This document shows, piece after piece, positions 36,458 to 45,080 of a stretch of DNA of 64,000 bases. Under the pieces are notes generated by a model. That model was given only the letters and a program-made list of their open reading frames with translations. It was not told the origin of the DNA and searched no databases. This DNA comes from Winogradskyella sp. UBA3174. Its GTDB lineage: Bacteria > Bacteroidota > Bacteroidia > Flavobacteriales > Flavobacteriaceae. Both the position numbers and the translations under genes were made by a program. Position 1 is the stretch's first letter. The number at the start of each line of letters is the position of its first letter. The DNA lies in the NCBI RefSeq assembly GCF_002364335.1, contig NZ_DEXW01000039.1, positions 16,644-80,643 on the forward strand, written 5' to 3'.

Positions 36458-36644
36458 AATGTTGATTTAATAGCTAAATCAGAACATAAGCCTAGAGCTG
36501 AAAATATGTATACAATAGATTTTAGGTGCTATTAAAATAGCTCTTTTTTATAGAAGAACAAAATTGAAGCTATAAGTAGGGTACTTTATATTTTATCTAT
36601 CAATAACAAAGTCAAATTTTATCTAATCTCTTGTTAATCGCATT

Positions 36645-37031
36645 TTAGATAAATTTATTTAAATCCATCTCATTTATAGCACCATGAGAATCGTGAGCTA
36701 CTACTACTCCATTCTTTATCACTAAAAGCTGAGGCGACTGGTGCATTACTTGAAATTTATAACCCACTTCGTTAGAGACATCGCGATAACTCAACAAGTC
36801 TAAATAGTGTAAATCAGCATTGTTATTTAAATCATAAGCAGCAACAAACTGTTTCATGACCATTCTACTAATGCCACAAGTTGTAGAATGCTTAAAAACA
36901 AACTGTGTTTTGCTTTCCGATTTTTCTTTGATGTTTTCTAACTGAGATACATCATTTAATGCGATCCAAGGCAACACTTTTTCTTCTTTTGGTTCTGATG
37001 AACCACTAAACATTTTATTAAAAATTCCCAT
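36645..37031 (-). CDS. ytxJ: Bacillithiol system redox-active protein YtxJ
   Basis: A 128-residue thioredoxin-fold protein with the YtxJ active site FKHSTTCGISRMV (single cysteine C52), the cis-proline region 'HQSPQLLVIKNG', and C-terminal 'DSHGAINEMDL'. Thought to act as a bacilliredoxin that removes bacillithiol from proteins; its presence implies bacillithiol as low-molecular-weight thiol. Upstream it is divergent from clpB. Confidence 0.88.
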   Translation of the reverse strand: MGIFNKMFSGSSEPKEEKVLPWIALNDVSQLENIKEKSESKTQFVFKHSTTCGISRMVMKQFVAAYDLNNNADLHYLDLLSYRDVSNEVGYKFQVMHQSPQLLVIKNGVVVAHDSHGAINEMDLNKFI

Positions 37032-37088
37032 ACTTTAAAATTCAATTATTAAGACCTATAGTCGTTCATATTCTCTAACCTTACAGAC

Positions 37089-37123
37089 TGACGAAACGTC
37101 ACGCTATCACTGAATAAATCAGT
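37089..37123. promoter_or_regulatory. Two inverted repeats in ytxJ-clpB intergenic region
   Basis: TGACGAAACGTCA (37089-37101, 5-bp arms) and ACTGAATAAATCAGT (37109-37123, perfect 5-bp arms) sit between the divergent ytxJ and clpB starts, about 145 bases before clpB. They could be operators for a stress regulator. They do not resemble the CIRCE element. Confidence 0.3.
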
Positions 37124-37265
37124 CATTTTGTCGCTAACCCTATGTTGGTAAGATTATTGTCTAAAGGTAAACAAATACAACACTACTATAAACACTATTT
37201 GTTTGAGTTTCGTAGAAATAAAGATTGTTTCAACTCTATTCTAGCAAATAAAAATAAAATTAAAT

Positions 37266-39872
37266 ATGAACTTTAATAACTATACAATAAAATCACAAGA
37301 AGCAATACAGCAAGCACAGCAGCTCGCTCAAGGTTTTGGTCATCAACAAATAGAAAATGAGCATGTTTTTAAAGCGCTGTTTAATGTTGATGAAAACGTA
37401 TTACCATTCCTCTTAAAAAAGTTGAATGTTAATTTGGCTATGCTTCAACAAATATTGGATGCAGCACTCGAAAGTTTTCCAAAAGTTTCTGGCGGTGAAT
37501 TGATGCTTTCTCGCGAAGCCAATAAAACGTTAAACGAAGCCTCTATCATTGCTAAAAAGATGAATGACGACTTTGTGTCTATTGAGCACTTAGTATTGGC
37601 TGTTTTCAAATCTAAAAGTAAAATAGCACAAATCTTAAAAGACCAAGGAGTTACTGAAAAAGGCTTAAATGCTGCTATTGAAGAATTGCGAAAAGGAGAC
37701 CGTGTAACATCTCAAAGTCAAGAAGAAACTTATAATGCATTAAATAAATATGCTAAAAACTTAAATCAATTAGCCCGAGATGGTAAGCTAGATCCTGTAA
37801 TTGGTCGTGATGAAGAAATTCGAAGAATCCTTCAAATTTTATCGCGTCGTACCAAAAACAATCCAATTTTAGTCGGTGAACCTGGCACTGGTAAAACTGC
37901 AATTGCAGAAGGTTTAGCACACAGAATTATAGATGGTGATATTCCAGAAAATTTAAAAGACAAACAAATTTTTGCTTTAGATATGGGTTCTTTAATTGCA
38001 GGCGCTAAATTTAAAGGTGAGTTTGAAGAGCGCCTAAAAGCAGTCATTAAAGAAGTGACTGAAAGTGATGGAGATATCGTTTTATTTATCGACGAAATTC
38101 ACACACTTGTTGGCGCTGGTGGAGGACAAGGTGCCATGGATGCGGCTAACATTTTAAAGCCAGCACTAGCACGTGGCGAATTAAGAGCAATTGGAGCTAC
38201 CACATTAGACGAGTACCAAAAATACTTCGAGAAGGATAAAGCTTTGGAACGTCGTTTTCAAAAAGTTATCGTCAACGAACCAGATACCGAAAGTGCGATT
38301 TCGATTTTACGCGGAATTAAGGAGAAATACGAAACACATCACAAAGTAAGAATTAAAGATGAAGCTATTATTGGTGCTGTAGAATTATCTGAACGCTATA
38401 TCACAAACCGCTTCCTTCCAGATAAAGCTATTGACTTAATGGATGAGGCAGCATCTAAATTACGAATGGAAATTAATTCTAAACCAGAAGAATTAGATGT
38501 CTTAGACCGTAAAGTGATGCAGTTAGAAATTGAACTCGAAGCTATTAAACGAGAGAAAGATGAAAGCAAACTAAAATCTTTAAAAGCCGATTTAGCAAAT
38601 CTTAAAGAAGAACGTAACGAACTTAATGCCAAATGGAAATCTGAAAAAGAGATTGTAGAAAAGGTACAGACTATAAAGCAAGATATTGAAAATTATAAGC
38701 TTGAAGCAGAACGCGCAGAACGCGATGGTGACTATGGTAAAGTAGCGGAAATTAGATATGGTAAAATAAAGGAAGCTACTGTAGAGCTTGAAAAATTTCA
38801 GAAGCAATTATCAGAGCAGCAAGAAACCTCTATGATTAAAGAGGAAGTTACTTACGAAGATATTGCTGATATCGTAGCAAAATGGACCGGAATTCCGGTG
38901 ACCAAAATGCTTCAAAGTGATCGTGAAAAATTACTAAAACTTGAGGACGAATTACACAGGCGTGTTGTTGGCCAAGAAGAAGCGATTGAGGCGGTTAGTG
39001 ACGCTGTAAGACGCTCTAGAGCTGGGCTTCAAAATCCACATAAACCAATTGGTACATTTCTATTTTTAGGAACTACAGGAGTTGGTAAAACAGAATTAGC
39101 AAAAGCTTTGGCAGAATATCTATTTGATGATGAAAATGCAATGACCAGAATAGACATGAGTGAATACCAAGAACGCCATGCTGTAAGTAGGTTGGTTGGC
39201 GCACCTCCAGGATACGTAGGTTATGATGAAGGTGGACAGTTAACGGAAGCTGTTAGACGCAAACCCTATTCTGTCGTTTTATTAGATGAAATTGAAAAAG
39301 CGCATCCAGATACCTTTAATATTCTATTACAAGTTTTAGATGAAGGTCGCTTAACGGACAACAAAGGACGAATTGCAGATTTTAAAAACACCATTATTAT
39401 TATGACTTCAAATATGGGAAGTCAGATTATACAAGAGCGTTTTGAAGCAACAAAGGATATTCCTTCAGCTATCGCAGCAGCAAAAATAGATGTTTTGGCT
39501 TTATTAAAACAGAGCGTTAGACCAGAGTTTTTAAATCGTATCGATGATACCATCATGTTTACGCCTTTATCTAAAAAGAACATTACCGCTATTGTTGGAT
39601 TACAGTTAAAAGGTATCACAAAAATGATTGCACAACAAGGCATAACGTTTGGTGCAACACCAGAAGCTGTAGCATATTTAGCAGAGAAAGGTTATAATCC
39701 AGAATATGGTGCGAGACCTGTAAAACGAGTGATTCAAAAAGAGGTTTTAAATCAACTTAGTAAAGAAATACTCGCTGGTAAAGTAACCACAGATAGTATT
39801 ATTTTACTCGATGAATTTGACGGACAATTAGTCTTTAGAAATCAAGGTCATTTGGCAGTAACAAAATTATAA
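37266..39872 (+). CDS. clpB: ATP-dependent disaggregase ClpB
   Basis: Heat-shock disaggregase that works with DnaK to resolubilise aggregates. The 868-residue length is normal: N-domain (1-145), AAA1 with Walker A GEPGTGKT (about 204) and Walker B 'LFIDEIHTLVG' (about 273), the middle coiled-coil (about 405-530, marking ClpB rather than ClpA/C), AAA2 with Walker A GTTGVGKT (about 601), 'RIDMSEYQERHAVSRLVGAPPGYVG' (pore loop GYVG) and C-terminal 'GYNPEYGARPVKRVIQKE'. Single gene with downstream hairpin. Confidence 0.97.
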   Translation: MNFNNYTIKSQEAIQQAQQLAQGFGHQQIENEHVFKALFNVDENVLPFLLKKLNVNLAMLQQILDAALESFPKVSGGELMLSREANKTLNEASIIAKKMNDDFVSIEHLVLAVFKSKSKIAQILKDQGVTEKGLNAAIEELRKGDRVTSQSQEETYNALNKYAKNLNQLARDGKLDPVIGRDEEIRRILQILSRRTKNNPILVGEPGTGKTAIAEGLAHRIIDGDIPENLKDKQIFALDMGSLIAGAKFKGEFEERLKAVIKEVTESDGDIVLFIDEIHTLVGAGGGQGAMDAANILKPALARGELRAIGATTLDEYQKYFEKDKALERRFQKVIVNEPDTESAISILRGIKEKYETHHKVRIKDEAIIGAVELSERYITNRFLPDKAIDLMDEAASKLRMEINSKPEELDVLDRKVMQLEIELEAIKREKDESKLKSLKADLANLKEERNELNAKWKSEKEIVEKVQTIKQDIENYKLEAERAERDGDYGKVAEIRYGKIKEATVELEKFQKQLSEQQETSMIKEEVTYEDIADIVAKWTGIPVTKMLQSDREKLLKLEDELHRRVVGQEEAIEAVSDAVRRSRAGLQNPHKPIGTFLFLGTTGVGKTELAKALAEYLFDDENAMTRIDMSEYQERHAVSRLVGAPPGYVGYDEGGQLTEAVRRKPYSVVLLDEIEKAHPDTFNILLQVLDEGRLTDNKGRIADFKNTIIIMTSNMGSQIIQERFEATKDIPSAIAAAKIDVLALLKQSVRPEFLNRIDDTIMFTPLSKKNITAIVGLQLKGITKMIAQQGITFGATPEAVAYLAEKGYNPEYGARPVKRVIQKEVLNQLSKEILAGKVTTDSIILLDEFDGQLVFRNQGHLAVTKL

Positions 39873-39925
39873 ACATTAATGTAACAATTAGGTTACAGAA
39901 TAGTCTTTATATTGATTGGTTGGTT

Positions 39926-39979
39926 AAGAGCAACATAAATCTCAAGTACTTGGGAGGAGTGTTGCTCTTCCTTTATAAT
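39926..39979 (+). terminator. clpB hairpin (candidate terminator)
   Basis: AAGAGCAACA (39926-39935) is a perfect inverted repeat of TGTTGCTCTT (39960-39969), with a nested CTC/GAG in the loop. Only a weak T-run follows (CCTTTATAATTTT). It abuts the end of the mqo pseudogene. Confidence 0.5.
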
Positions 39980-40580
39980 TTTAATACTTTTTTAGATTTA
40001 TGAATTTGTTCTTTAAACAAATCTTTGGTTAATGATAGGTTATGCCAAAATGCACCCAAAAGTGGTGATATATTATTCAAATTTACAGATTTAAATAAAT
40101 CGAAAATTAGAAACTTCTTTTAAAAATTTAGGACTAAAACCTGGAAATGGCACAAATAACAATTCTCGTTTACCATCAATATAACGTGTGTCTAAATATG
40201 TTGAAGACATCGGTGGATTTGAGGGCCTGCTTTACTTTATACATTAGTATTATGTAAATTAATAATAGCTTCATTAACTAAGTACGACCAAAATTATTTA
40301 GAGACTTCAAACTGTTTACAGATATCTATTGCTTTTTTAATAGATACAAAACCATCCTTATTTTCAGGACAATAATTTAATTCGCATAAAGTAGAATAGC
40401 CATTACCAGCATTACCCCAAGCAGAAGAACTCTCTTGCGCCACACCATCTAAACGCTCTAAAATTAGCACCTTTAAATCTGGTTTAATAGTTTAGAAATT
40501 AATGCTAAAACAGCACTCATTATACCACCTCCAAAACATATTAAATCGTACTCTTGATTTTTATCAATTTCGTCTTTCAT
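39973..40580 (-). pseudogene. mqo: Decayed malate:quinone oxidoreductase gene
   Basis: Read on the minus strand from ATG 40580, it begins MKDEIDKNQEYDLICFGGGI (the FAD-binding N-terminus of Mqo), then runs off frame after LLNQI. Restoring one missing A near 40490 gives the continuation KLLKPDLKVLILERLDGVAQ, ESSSAWGNAGNGYSTLCELN, and 'YCPENKDGFVSIKKAIDIC', then an in-frame TAA where FW follows. The large middle of the gene is missing. A further Mqo-like stretch, YLDTRYIDGKRELLFVPFPG and 'FSPKFLKEVSNF', appears near 40090-40200, followed by 'LTKDLFKEQIHKSKK'. Frameshift, stop and deletion together mark a pseudogene. A functional copy may exist elsewhere. Confidence 0.85.
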
Positions 40581-40679
40581 TTATAGGTATGTTAGATATA
40601 TAGATAATTCATATAATTTACTTAAGTCAAAAAAACAATTTTATATATTTGACTTCAAATTCACAAAAAAATAGCTGCT

Positions 40680-41063
40680 ATGGGTATGTTTCATTATTAC
40701 GAATTACCAAACTCAGAAATGTTTGTTTTTGATGAGTTTTTAATTTGCCAGATAAAAGAAGGCGCTGAAATAAAACCTGAGCTAAATGAACGATTAAATA
40801 AAATTATTCAAAATCATTTTGAAGGTAAAAACATTGTCTATATATCTAACCGTGTAAATTCCTATTCTGTAGATCCCTTAACCTATTCTGAAACAGAAAA
40901 AATCCCAAACCTAGTTGCTATTGCTATAGTTCCTAATACACAACTTATGCGTAAAAATGCAGAATTTGAAAGTGAGTTTTTTCATAAACCTTATGAAATT
41001 TTTGACACATTAAGTGAGGCAATTCAATGGGTTCACAAAATTATTGAGGCAGAATCGAAGTAG
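40680..41063 (+). CDS. STAS/SpoIIAA-like conserved protein
   Basis: This 127-residue soluble protein (MGMFHYYELPNSEMFVFDEF) has alternating strands and helices, with 'GKNIVYISNRVNSYSVDPLTY' and a C-terminal 'EIFDTLSEAIQWV' helix, which resembles the SpoIIAA-like STAS proteins of flavobacteria. No membrane segment or catalytic motif. A -7 promoter box TATATTTG lies at 40644-40651, with no clear -33 partner. Function unknown; the fold assignment is by pattern only. Confidence 0.6.
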   Translation: MGMFHYYELPNSEMFVFDEFLICQIKEGAEIKPELNERLNKIIQNHFEGKNIVYISNRVNSYSVDPLTYSETEKIPNLVAIAIVPNTQLMRKNAEFESEFFHKPYEIFDTLSEAIQWVHKIIEAESK

Positions 41064-41147
41064 TCTACTCACTTTATTCAAAAAAAAATAGGTTTTTTGT
41101 AACATTTACTTTTTTTTCATACCAATATGAAAACATAATCTTTAAGA

Positions 41148-42011
41148 ATGAAATATTTATTATCCTTTTTAGTCTTAGTTTTATTATCAACAAGCTCTGT
41201 AAATGCACAGGAATTAGAAAATTCTACACTTTGGAAAATTGAAGGTAACGGATTAGAGAAAGCATCTTACCTATTCGGAACAATTCATATTACTTGTGAT
41301 GCAACCATAGAAGACGATGTAAAAAAAGCACTTGATGCAACATCGCAAGTTGTGTTAGAAATAGATATGGACGATCCTAATATGCAAAGTAAAATGATGC
41401 AAGGTATGTATATGAAAGACGGACAGAAACTTAAAGATTTAGTGTCGCCTGAAGATTATGCTGCTGTAGATTCTCTTTTTATTAAAAATATGGGAATGTC
41501 TGTTAAAGTGATAGAAAACATAAAACCATTTTTTCTAACAGCAATGCTCTATCCTAAATTATTAGATTGCCCTATGCAATCCTTTGAAACGGAACTAATG
41601 AAAGTTGCTAAAGAACAAGGAGAAGAAGTTAATGGATTAGAAACTATTGAAGATCAACTTAAAGTTTTTGATGACATTCCTTATAAGGCTCAAGCAGAAG
41701 ATTTAGTGCGTAGTGCAAAAGATAATATGACCTACGATAAAGAAACTTTCTCAAAAATGTTAGATATCTACAAAAAGGAGGACATTAATGCAATGATAGA
41801 AATGATGAATGACGAGAATTTCACTTCTGTCGCAGAGCACCAAGATGAATTACTTGATAACAGAAATAAAAACTGGATACCTAGAATAGCTGAATATGCA
41901 AAAGAACAACCAACATTTTTCGGAGTTGGAGCAGGTCATTTAGCTGGTGATAATGGCGTTATAAACTTACTTAGAAAAGCAGGTTATACACTAACCGCAG
42001 TAAAAAACTAG
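41148..42011 (+). CDS. TraB/GumN family protein, secreted
   Basis: A 287-residue exported protein: signal peptide MKYLLSFLVLVLLSTSSVNA, then the TraB/GumN (TIKI-like) domain. The first conserved motif is YLFGTIH (G44, H47), a second glutamate-containing part is 'CPMQSFETELMKVA', and the last is 'FFGVGAGHLAGDNGVINLLRKAGY'. TIKI relatives are metalloproteases, so a peptidase role in the envelope is possible but unproven here. Single gene with a strong terminator shared with the convergent OmpW-like gene. Confidence 0.88.
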   Translation: MKYLLSFLVLVLLSTSSVNAQELENSTLWKIEGNGLEKASYLFGTIHITCDATIEDDVKKALDATSQVVLEIDMDDPNMQSKMMQGMYMKDGQKLKDLVSPEDYAAVDSLFIKNMGMSVKVIENIKPFFLTAMLYPKLLDCPMQSFETELMKVAKEQGEEVNGLETIEDQLKVFDDIPYKAQAEDLVRSAKDNMTYDKETFSKMLDIYKKEDINAMIEMMNDENFTSVAEHQDELLDNRNKNWIPRIAEYAKEQPTFFGVGAGHLAGDNGVINLLRKAGYTLTAVKN

Positions 42012-42028
42012 TCTATAATACATATAAT

Positions 42029-42060
42029 CAAAAAAGAGCTCAATAACGAGCTCTTTTTTG
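42029..42060. terminator. Bidirectional terminator between TraB-like and OmpW-like genes
   Basis: CAAAAAAGAGCTC (42029-42041) and GAGCTCTTTTTTG (42048-42060) form a perfect 13-bp inverted repeat with a 6-base loop; A-run and T-run make it usable in both directions. Confidence 0.92.
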
Positions 42061-42077
42061 ATTGTACATTAGAGGTA

Positions 42078-42722
42078 TTAAAATTTCATACCTACACCAA
42101 AACCTATAATTAAAGGATTAATATCTACATCTACACCAACTGTAGCTCCTAATGCTGAAGTAGCATCTACAGTAGCATCTGTTGATAACAGAATATACTT
42201 AACATCTAAGTTTAAAAACCATTTATCATTTAAGTTATAGTCTAAACCACCCTGAAAAGCAAAACCTATGCTGTTTTCGTACTCAACATTATCTGCTACA
42301 TCACCTTCATCTATACCATAAAAAATCGTATAGTTAATACCTGCACCTAAATAAGGCTTAAAATTACCTGTGTAAAAATGATACTGTAAAGTTAGTGTTG
42401 GAGGTAATAACCAAACATCACCTAAATCTATATCACCAACAGCAGTATCTACCGCATTAACATCGTGATTTGCTGTAGCAAGAATCAACTCTACAGCCCA
42501 GTTTTTAGTAAAAAAATAAGTAAAATCAAGTTCTGGTACAAAAGCAGCATCAATTTCTACATCACCACCAATAGCTTCTATATCAGCAGATTCATTCGGT
42601 ATTACACTAATTAACCTAAATCTAATTTGCCATTTACTATAATCGTCTGTCGCCATATCTTCTTGTGCATTTAAGTTAAAAGTAAAGCCAGCTAAAAGCA
42701 TAAATAAGAATAAATTTTTAAT
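42078..42722 (-). CDS. OmpW-like outer membrane protein, probable ATT start
   Basis: An outer-membrane beta-barrel of the OmpW family: 'WQIRFRLISVIPNES', 'VELDFTYFFTKNWAVELILATA' type strands ('FVPELDFTYFFTKNW'), 'PPTLTLQYHF', 'KPYLGAGINYTIFY', 'LNDKWFLNLDVKYI' and terminal 'GFGVGMKF' ending in F. The first ATG (42701) yields MLLAGFTFNLNAQ, a signal peptide lacking its basic n-region. Seven codons upstream, ATT AAA AAT at 42722 gives (M)KNLFLFMLLAGFTFNLNAQ, a normal one, and no ATG/GTG/TTG precedes it before an in-frame stop. I therefore extend the gene to the ATT; 42701 is the conservative alternative (207 aa). Small-molecule or hydrophobic-compound uptake is known for OmpW. Confidence 0.75.
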   Translation of the reverse strand: MKNLFLFMLLAGFTFNLNAQEDMATDDYSKWQIRFRLISVIPNESADIEAIGGDVEIDAAFVPELDFTYFFTKNWAVELILATANHDVNAVDTAVGDIDLGDVWLLPPTLTLQYHFYTGNFKPYLGAGINYTIFYGIDEGDVADNVEYENSIGFAFQGGLDYNLNDKWFLNLDVKYILLSTDATVDATSALGATVGVDVDINPLIIGFGVGMKF

Positions 42723-43066
42723 GAGAATTGTGTTTTAATTTTCAACAAAAATAAAGGTGTCTAAGCACAAAAAAACTGACAAATGTCATAATCTAAAACA
42801 TAGTCTTATACTGTAATTATTCATTCTATATTTATAAAAAAATAAACTATTGAAATACAGCTTTTTATAGTTTAAAAAGAATGTTTTCGATAAAATGAAT
42901 AATAAACACGAATTTAAATGCTCATATTATCGGATAAATCATTAATTTTATCGTGCTATTTAATTCCAACAAAACATAAGACATAATTAAAACTTGTCTA
43001 GTAATCCCTCTACTTGTAGAAATTACTATAGCTAAATTATTGTCAAAACCCTACTTAAAAAATTGA
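42723..43066. other. Intergenic region, no gene seen
   Basis: Divergent promoters of the OmpW-like gene and the deoC cluster should lie here. AT-rich; no clear open frame or consensus promoter pair found. Confidence 0.5.
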
Positions 43067-43729
43067 ATGGAATTAAATAGATACATAGACCACACCCTAC
43101 TTATTGCTTCTGCAACAGAAGCAGATATTCTGCAACTTTGCGAGGAAGCTTTAAAATATAATTTCTATTCTGTTTGCATAAATAGTAGCTTTGTAGCAAT
43201 AGCGAAACAAGCTCTTGGTAGATCGGATGTAAAAGTTTGCACAGTTGTTGGTTTTCCATTAGGAGCTATGTCTACTGAAGCAAAAATATTTGAAGCTAAA
43301 AAAGCTATAGAACAAGGAGCCTCCGAAATAGATATGGTAATGAATATTGGCAGACTTAAAAGTAATAATCATGTTGCAGTGCTAAAAGATATTAGCAATG
43401 TAAAACGTGCCATTGGTTTAACTCCATTAAAAGTTATTTTGGAAATAAGCGAACTTTCTAAAAACGAAATTGTAAAAGCATGTGAGATTTGTATCGATGC
43501 TAAAGCAGACTTTGTAAAAACATCAACAGGATTTTCTAAGAGTGGAGCCACCTTTACTGCTGTAAAAATAATGAAGAAGTCAGTTAAAGACCAACTTAAA
43601 ATAAAAGCATCTGGAGGTATTAGGGATGTTGAAACGGCTTTAAAATATATAGAAATTGGTGTTCATAGAATTGGAACATCTTCAGGAGTTGCCATGATGA
43701 CTAGTCAAATTTTACATTCTACTTACTAA
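43067..43729 (+). CDS. deoC: Deoxyribose-phosphate aldolase
   Basis: Splits 2-deoxyribose 5-phosphate to glyceraldehyde 3-phosphate and acetaldehyde in nucleoside catabolism. The 220 residues contain 'YIDHTLLIASATEADILQLC', 'VCTVVGFPLGAMSTEAK', 'EIDMVMNIGRLK', Schiff-base lysine in 'ADFVKTSTGFSKSGAT', and 'KASGGIRDVETALKYIEIG'. First of three tight genes: deoD follows after 28 bases and a GNAT gene after four more, a coherent nucleoside salvage unit. Confidence 0.95.
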   Translation: MELNRYIDHTLLIASATEADILQLCEEALKYNFYSVCINSSFVAIAKQALGRSDVKVCTVVGFPLGAMSTEAKIFEAKKAIEQGASEIDMVMNIGRLKSNNHVAVLKDISNVKRAIGLTPLKVILEISELSKNEIVKACEICIDAKADFVKTSTGFSKSGATFTAVKIMKKSVKDQLKIKASGGIRDVETALKYIEIGVHRIGTSSGVAMMTSQILHSTY

Positions 43730-43745
43730 TATTAGCCACAATCCT

Positions 43746-43753
43746 TAACTTTA
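43746..43753 (+). promoter_or_regulatory. Possible -7-like box before deoD
   Basis: TAACTTTA (one mismatch to TAnnTTTG) ends four bases before the deoD ATG. It might give deoD a second, leaderless transcript; deoC-deoD read-through is at least as likely. Confidence 0.3.
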
Positions 43754-43757
43754 CACC

Positions 43758-44456
43758 ATGAGTGTACATATAGGAGCCAAGAAAGGCGATATCGCAGAAA
43801 CTATTTTATTACCTGGTGATCCGTTACGAGCAAAATGGATTGCAGAAACATTTTTTGAAAACCCAAAGTGCTTTAACGAAGTTAGAGGCATGTACGGTTA
43901 TACAGGTACATATAAAGGTAAGCGTGTTTCAACAATGGGAACAGGTATGGGTGTTCCAAGTATTTCAATCTATGCCAATGAGCTTATTACTGAATTTGGT
44001 GTCAAAAACCTCATTAGAGTTGGTAGCGCTGGTTCGTATCAAAAAGATGTAAAACTTAGAGATGTTGTTTTAGCTATGGCTGCCTCATCTACTTCTGGTG
44101 TAAACGAAATACGTTTTAAAGGTGCCGATTACGCACCTACTGCAGATTTTGGTCTGTTTATAAAAGCTGTTGAAGCTGCTAAATCTAAAAATATTCCTAT
44201 AAAAGCTGGCAATGTTTTATCTTCTGATGAATTTTATGAAGATGATAAAGAGGCTTATAAAAAGTGGTCTAAATTTGGTGTCCTTTGTGTAGAAATGGAA
44301 GCTGCCGGATTATATACTGTAGCAGCAAAACATAATGCAAATGCATTAGCAATACTTACCATTTCCGACTCCTTAGTGACTGGTGAACATACAACTAGTA
44401 AAGAACGAGAAACTACATTTAAAAGTATGATTAAAATTGCTCTTGAGTTAGTCTAA
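43758..44456 (+). CDS. deoD: Purine-nucleoside phosphorylase, DeoD type
   Basis: Phosphorolyses purine (deoxy)nucleosides to base and (deoxy)ribose 1-phosphate; product feeds deoC after mutase action. Hexameric NP-I family features: 'ILLPGDPLRAKWIAETFF', 'GTGMGVPSISIYANELI', 'NLIRVGSAGSYQKDVKLRDVV', 'CVEMEAAGLYTVAAK' (nucleoside-binding Glu) and 'ILTISDSLVTGEHTT' with the catalytic Asp. Length of 232 is normal. Confidence 0.96.
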   Translation: MSVHIGAKKGDIAETILLPGDPLRAKWIAETFFENPKCFNEVRGMYGYTGTYKGKRVSTMGTGMGVPSISIYANELITEFGVKNLIRVGSAGSYQKDVKLRDVVLAMAASSTSGVNEIRFKGADYAPTADFGLFIKAVEAAKSKNIPIKAGNVLSSDEFYEDDKEAYKKWSKFGVLCVEMEAAGLYTVAAKHNANALAILTISDSLVTGEHTTSKERETTFKSMIKIALELV

Positions 44457-44460
44457 TACT

Positions 44461-45003
44461 ATGATTTCTATAACAGATAAGATACAACTTCAAGATATTA
44501 AAATTGAAGACCAGTCTAAATTAATGACGCTTTTAGAGTCCATTTATCCTCCTGCCTATGAATATCTTTGGAAAAATAAAGATTGTAGTTTTTACTTAAA
44601 TAAATTCTACAGTCTAGAAAATTTGGAATTAGAATTAGCCGACCCAAATGCCACCTATTATTTTGTCACATATAATTCTGATCTAGCTGGGATATTTAGA
44701 ATTATTTATAACAAATCATTTGAAGAATTTCAAAAGAAAAAAGCGACCTATATTAATAGAATTTATCTTGCAAAAACTGCTCAAGGTAAAGGAGTGGCTC
44801 AACACTTATTTAATTGGGTTGAACAAGAGGCAAAAGAAAAAGGTAATACACTACTTTGGCTAAAGGCAATGGATTCTAAGAAACAAGCATTACGGTTTTA
44901 TGAGAAACAAAGCTATAATTATGCTTCACCAACACATCTAGATTTCCCCTTAATGCATACTAATTTAAGAGGAATGCAAATCATGTATAAACTACTGACT
45001 TAA
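44461..45003 (+). CDS. GNAT family N-acetyltransferase
   Basis: A 180-residue cytoplasmic acetyltransferase. The acetyl-CoA-binding loop is in 'INRIYLAKTAQGKGVAQHLFNWVEQEAKEKG' (QGKGVA being the R/Q-x-x-G-x-G/A motif), with motif B 'LWLKAMDSKKQALRFYEKQSY'. Substrate unknown; the position four bases after deoD suggests co-expression with nucleoside salvage but does not prove a shared pathway. Confidence 0.88.
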   Translation: MISITDKIQLQDIKIEDQSKLMTLLESIYPPAYEYLWKNKDCSFYLNKFYSLENLELELADPNATYYFVTYNSDLAGIFRIIYNKSFEEFQKKKATYINRIYLAKTAQGKGVAQHLFNWVEQEAKEKGNTLLWLKAMDSKKQALRFYEKQSYNYASPTHLDFPLMHTNLRGMQIMYKLLT

Positions 45004-45080
45004 AATAAGTTATTTAATAAGCTTCTAAAAAATACTAGTATTCTCTTTATATTTGGGTACACTAATTAATCAATCTTATT

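Noticed and set aside
37032..37265. CIRCE/HrcA operator before clpB
   Set aside because: The palindromes present do not match TTAGCACTC-N9-GAGTGCTAA.
38592..38807. Minus-strand 71-residue frame inside clpB
   Set aside because: Phe/Ile-rich antisense of the lysine/glutamate-rich coiled coil; typical artefact.
43816..44052. Plus-strand 78-residue frame inside deoD
   Set aside because: Out-of-frame read of conserved phosphorylase sequence; no features.
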